64,000 nucleotides of DNA from Sarcophilus harrisii (lineage: Eukaryota; Chordata; Mammalia; Dasyuromorphia; Dasyuridae): the NCBI RefSeq assembly GCF_902635505.1, contig NC_045427.1, positions 520,389,665 through 520,453,664 of the forward strand. The letters run 5' to 3'. Every line of letters begins with the position of its first letter. The stretch's first letter is position 1. The notes beneath the pieces are model-generated. The model was not told the DNA's origin and searched no databases. It saw nothing but the letters and a program-made list of their open reading frames with translations. Position numbers and translations under genes: made by a program. Below are positions 62,562-64,000 of the stretch, piece by piece.

Positions 62562-63287
62562 TGCTCATTGACCGTTCCTTCTCACATATGCCAGTTCCCA
62601 TTGGGACAAATACTTTCTTTTCTCTTTGGCCCTTTTTCTAGGGAACTGTGTTTGCAGTTGGGTTGAGGAGAAGGTTATTCCTCTTTGTTACTTCATACAG
62701 AACAGAGAGTCATGGGTTAACTCTGGCTTCTGCATCACATTAAGAAACAATTTTTTTTCTTCCCCCCCCCCTTAAATCATGAACTATATCCCAGAGTTCC
62801 TGTAGCTTCATCAGACTATTGGTGTGGAAACAGAAGGCATCTGTGTGTTTATTATGTGTTTGTTTCACTCATGATTGATACCCTTAACCTGTAGACCTGC
62901 TCCCCTTCCAATCCTCCCCATCACCACCAGCAAACCACTAAAGATCATGTAGGTTGGCACTGGAGGCTGCTGAACCCAGAACCCTTCATTTCTCCCGCCG
63001 TTTTGTAGCCTTTGGGGTTATGGTTTGACTGCACAGCTGTGCATATTGGCTTGTTGCTCAGAAGGTCAGAATCCTTGCTTTATTTTGTTTTTAATGTTTT
63101 TGCCCTGATGTTTATGGCGGCAGCTCAGGCCTGGCTGTACGCTTCTAGCATGGCACGCTGTGTCCTCATTTTTCATGTCCTTGTTTAACAGGCAGTGAAA
63201 TTCTGGTTTAAATTAAGTAGCTGCAAATGAGACAATTTATAACCCATTAGGTTGGGATGGAAAATTGTTTCTCAAAAGCAAATAAGT

Positions 63288-63293
63288 AATAAA
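63288..63293 (+). terminator. IGDCC4: Alternative poly(A) signal in IGDCC4 3' UTR
   Basis: AATAAA in repeat-poor sequence, followed by GGTCTCTG downstream. A plausible proximal site. Confidence 0.35.
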
Positions 63294-63698
63294 TCTGGTC
63301 TCTGCCTATAACTCATACTTGATAAGAAAGTGGGCCCAATCCTCTCCAGCATCCCAGATGCTATTTTGCTCTGCAAGTAATCTTGGAGGTGGTGGATTTG
63401 TCTCTTAAAAGTAGTAACTGGGAAAGAGATTGTTGGTACATTACAGGGTAGAGTCTCCACTCTTTTATCACTTTTCACTGATGCTGCTTTTTTAAAAAAT
63501 GATTTTGCTTTAAGATTTCCTTCCTATGATGCATGACAAGTGTAATCAGCACCTGCCCTACTATTTATCTGTATTAGCTCATGTTGTATTATTTAATTAT
63601 TCCTTTTGTTCCTTAGCAGCTTCTCACCTCTCCTCACAGATATTCTTTAGCGTTAAGATGCCAAGATGGCCGTGACCATGTATCCCTTCATATGAATT

Positions 63699-63704
63699 AA
63701 TAAA
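63699..63704 (+). terminator. IGDCC4: Poly(A) signal, likely main IGDCC4 3' end
   Basis: AATAAA followed after about 10 nt by a CA-containing cleavage region and a GT-rich element (TTCTGTGTTC, 63720-63729). It is the last canonical signal before the sequence turns into repeat-derived DNA at about 63.74 kb. Confidence 0.6.
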
Positions 63705-64000
63705 CTATTTTCCAAAAAATTCTGTGTTCACCTCAGGAGCCCAGTTCAGTTCAATTCAACTGTTCTAAGCACTGGGCGCATAAAGATGGGGAAAGCAAAT
63801 ATTCCTGTCTTCAAAGAGTTCACACTCGGGGGAGGGGGTACATAAATGGACAACTTTTTCACAAAAAAGTAAAAAAAAAAAAGTATCTAAATTTTGTAAT
63901 TTCAGGGTACGGCAGGAGTCCCGCACCAATACCTAGAAGAATCGGGAAAAGTTCCTAAAAGGAAGTGATACTTGAATTGTTCCTTGAACCAGGAAGCAGA

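Larger units (their letters stand above)
60332..63715 (+). other. IGDCC4: IGDCC4 3' UTR (inferred)
   Basis: About 3.4 kb between the stop codon and the last good poly(A) signal. Contents: GC-rich first 600 bp, a pyrimidine-rich block at about 61.0-61.7 kb, a short L2/MIR-type fragment near 62.5 kb, and repeat-poor sequence at 62.75-63.7 kb. No open frame with family features is present. Earlier AATAAA signals at 62556 and 63288 could give shorter forms. Confidence 0.65.

Overview
The window is mammalian nuclear DNA, almost certainly from a marsupial. The evidence is the interspersed repeats: many 3' ends of the marsupial type of LINE-1 (polypurine 3' UTR ending in AATAAA), tRNA-derived SINEs opening with a GGGGCAGCTAGGTG-like head, and a background of old L2, MIR, CR1/L3 and hAT copies. 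Species cannot be fixed from the sequence; an Australian marsupial is a guess from the L1 and SINE types.

The window holds one complete protein-coding gene, on the + strand: IGDCC4 (also called NOPE), a DCC/neogenin-like immunoglobulin-superfamily receptor. Twenty coding exons were placed by reading splice sites and keeping the reading frame. They run from the ATG at 22145 in a CpG island to the TGA at 60329-60331, total 3810 nt, and encode 1269 residues. The order is signal peptide, four Ig domains, five fibronectin type III domains, one membrane segment and a tail of about 290 residues. Intron 1 is about 13 kb. Most introns are phase 1, so the extracellular exons are symmetrical modules. 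Intron 13 uses a GC-AG splice pair. The 3' UTR runs about 3.4 kb to a likely poly(A) signal at 63699.

Bases 1-2.9 kb look like the tail of an upstream gene's 3' UTR, with two AATAAA signals at 2889-2911. From the known amniote gene order (DPP8, IGDCC4, IGDCC3, all transcribed the same way) this could be DPP8, but no DPP8 coding sequence is present. From 3 to 21 kb the DNA is gene-free and packed with nested repeats, including an L1 in a CR1-like LINE, a HAL1-like half-L1, and two fossil LTR-type insertions in one L1. Introns 1 and 5 also carry nested repeats and two repeat-poor blocks that could be regulatory. Intron 1 has a 0.5 kb GA tract just after exon 1.

The most unusual structure is at 27.95-28.27 kb: a 108-bp direct repeat flanking about 100 bp that appears copied from 2.6 kb upstream. 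No new multigene system, CRISPR array, rRNA or tRNA gene was found.
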